This document shows positions 62,619 through 64,000 of a DNA stretch of 64,000 bases, in pieces (within the stretch, counting starts at the first letter, position 1; the number at the start of each line of letters is the position of its first letter). A program made the position numbers and the translations under genes. Under the pieces are notes generated by a model. That model saw only the letters and a program-made list of their open reading frames with translations, ran no database searches and was not told the origin of the DNA. Origin of the DNA: Candidatus Bacteroides pullicola (GTDB lineage: Bacteria; Bacteroidota; Bacteroidia; Bacteroidales; Bacteroidaceae); the NCBI GenBank assembly GCA_019115825.1, contig DXCV01000046.1:1-64000 (forward strand), read 5' to 3'.

Positions 62619-64000
62619 ATGCACTATACAACCTACCTCTTCGACTTCGACTACACCTTGGCCGACTCGTCGCGCGGCATCGTCATGTGCTTCCGCCACG
62701 TGCTGGAGCGCAACGGCTACACCGACGTGACGGACGAAGCCATCCGCCGCACCATCGGCAAAACGCTGGAGGAGTCGTTCTCCATCCTGACGGGCGTGAC
62801 GGACGCCGACCGCCTGGCCGACTTCAAACAGCAATACCGCAAAGAGGCAGACGTACACATGACGCCCAACACCCGCCTCTTCCCCGAAACGCTCGACGTG
62901 CTTAGGAAACTGAAGGAACGCGGCGCACGGGTAGGCATCATCTCCACCAAATACCGCTTCCGCATCCACGAGACGATGGACCAGCATCTGCCCGCCGACT
63001 TCCTGGACATCGTGGTGGGCGGCGAGGACGTGTCCCGCGCCAAGCCCGACCCCGAAGGACTGCTCCACGCCATCACGGAGCTGGGCGTGGAGAAGAAGGA
63101 CGTGCTCTACATCGGCGACAGCACCGTGGATGCCGAGACCGCCCGGGCTGCAGGCGTGGACTTCGCCGGTGTCACCCACGGCGTCACCACCGCCGACGAG
63201 CTGTCCCGCTATCCCCACCGCCGCATCATGACCTCGCTGGAGGAACTGCTGGAAGACCCCGCCCCGCCTTTCAAGCCCCAACCGCGGCGACGCATCGCCA
63301 TCCGGCAAGTCCTCCTGCTGCTTCTGCTGCTGTGGCTCAGTTGGGCGGAGAGCATCCCGCTGGACGATGAGCCGACTTTCATCTTCTTCACGCTCTTCCT
63401 GCTCTGCCTGTGGAGCGTGGCACGCCGACGGCGCATCCTGCCCGTGGTGGCCGAGGCGTGGCTGAAGGAATGGCTGCATCCCGTCATCGCCCGCTGGCGC
63501 GCCTTCCACATCCGCCAGATACGCGGCAAGGTGCCCGCCCCGCTCAGCGCCGAGCATTGCACGTGCCGCAACTGCGGGCACAGCTTCACGGGCAACTTCT
63601 GTCCCCGTTGCGGACAGTCGCGCGGCACCTACCGCTTCCAACTGAAGCACGCGGCAGGCAACATTCTGCGCAGTCTCTTCCGCGTGGACGGCAAGTTTGG
63701 CCACACACTCATTGCCCTGCTCTACCGCCCCGGCCACCTGATGCGCGGCTTCATGCAGGGACGGCGCGCCGCCTACTCCATGCCGCTGCAGACTCTGTTC
63801 CTGCTCATCGCCTTCTACCTGCTGGCCGTGCAGCTGGTCATCCCCCAGATACAGGCGGAACAGCAGAAGCCCACCGACAAGGAAAAAGCCGAAAGAATCC
63901 GAAAGTCCCTGGCCGAACTGCAGCAAGGCCGGGACGAGGAAACCGATTCGCTCACCATGCCCATCTGGGATGCAGCCATTGCCCTGCAAAAACAGAACTT
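62619..64000 (+). CDS. HAD hydrolase-DUF3667 fusion protein, cut by the window end
   Basis: At least 460 residues; no stop before base 64000. The first 215 residues are a HAD phosphatase: YLFDFDYTLADSSRGIV (D-x-D-x-T, residues 5-21), GIISTKYRF, and VLYIGDSTVDAETARAAGVD. It is followed by a basic linker, two TM segments (IRQVLLLLLLLWLSWAES; FIFFTLFLLCLWSVARR), a zinc ribbon (CTCRNCGHSFTGNFCPRCGQ, about 307-326) and DUF3667 membrane-type sequence (LIALLYRPGHLMRGFMQGRR). HAD domains of this type resemble phosphoglycolate phosphatase. The fusion joins a soluble phosphatase to a membrane domain of unknown role. Confidence 0.88.
   Translation, partial: MHYTTYLFDFDYTLADSSRGIVMCFRHVLERNGYTDVTDEAIRRTIGKTLEESFSILTGVTDADRLADFKQQYRKEADVHMTPNTRLFPETLDVLRKLKERGARVGIISTKYRFRIHETMDQHLPADFLDIVVGGEDVSRAKPDPEGLLHAITELGVEKKDVLYIGDSTVDAETARAAGVDFAGVTHGVTTADELSRYPHRRIMTSLEELLEDPAPPFKPQPRRRIAIRQVLLLLLLLWLSWAESIPLDDEPTFIFFTLFLLCLWSVARRRRILPVVAEAWLKEWLHPVIARWRAFHIRQIRGKVPAPLSAEHCTCRNCGHSFTGNFCPRCGQSRGTYRFQLKHAAGNILRSLFRVDGKFGHTLIALLYRPGHLMRGFMQGRRAAYSMPLQTLFLLIAFYLLAVQLVIPQIQAEQQKPTDKEKAERIRKSLAELQQGRDEETDSLTMPIWDAAIALQKQN

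Overview
The window is chromosomal DNA from a Bacteroidota bacterium of the order Bacteroidales, most likely Bacteroides or a close relative. Three things point there. Promoters have the Bacteroides form (TTTG, about 19-20 bases, then TAnnTTTG). The gene set is typical: methylmalonyl-CoA mutase as MutA/MutB, BamA with two OmpH/Skp chaperones, DUF5063, DUF5687, DUF4836 and DUF6242 proteins, and XylR-type AraC regulators. Many proteins carry lipoprotein or Sec signals. Most genes are GC-rich; about 9.5 kb in the middle is clearly AT-rich.

Layout. 1-8.3 kb: an exported glycan-degrading operon on the plus strand (GH63/MGH1-like hydrolase, GH125 mannosidase, GH20 hexosaminidase, phosphoesterase with a PA14-like domain), facing a convergent XylR-like regulator. 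8.5-15.4 kb: an envelope-biogenesis cluster on the minus strand (DUF6242 lipoprotein, uppS, bamA, two ompH, murI). 15.5-20.4 kb: metA, a U32 peptidase family protein, a zinc-ribbon membrane lipoprotein and ribD. 20.5-26.6 kb: an AAA-ATPase/nuclease-like gene, then prmC, recX, pyrE, an SRPBCC protein and argH. 26.7-26.9 kb: tRNA-Gly and tRNA-Leu.

26.9-36.4 kb is an accessory island at tRNA-Leu. It starts with a tyrosine-recombinase fragment. Next comes a stretch of consecutive hairpins that looks like a structured RNA, then a seven-gene operon of small lipoproteins, zinc-ribbon membrane proteins (DUF805; CD225/dispanin-like) and TM-anchored proteins, one with a TonB C-terminal domain. A decayed zone with an IS982-type remnant and a truncated gene follows, then a CMD-cupin/AraC/monooxygenase group and an Rpn-type nuclease gene.

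36.8-64 kb is core again: mutAB, an AspT/YidE-type transporter, a cytidylate-kinase-like protein, DUF5063, a DEDDy exonuclease, an RlmI-type methyltransferase, a nucleoside permease, a bifunctional nuclease, rsmE, a DUF4836-ABC-FtsX group, miaA, a lipid kinase, a toxin-antitoxin pair, an M16 peptidase, a DUF5687-ABC pair, NlpC/P60 and TraB/GumN proteins, and a HAD-DUF3667 fusion cut by the window end.

Three signals stand out beyond the genes. (1) Intergenic tandem arrays at several loci share a 22-bp period although their sequences fall into different families, and palindrome arms change in a compensated way within one array. (2) Three copies of a short promoter-RNA-terminator unit look like a paralogous small-RNA family. 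(3) A multi-hairpin RNA candidate lies at the head of the AT-rich island operon.
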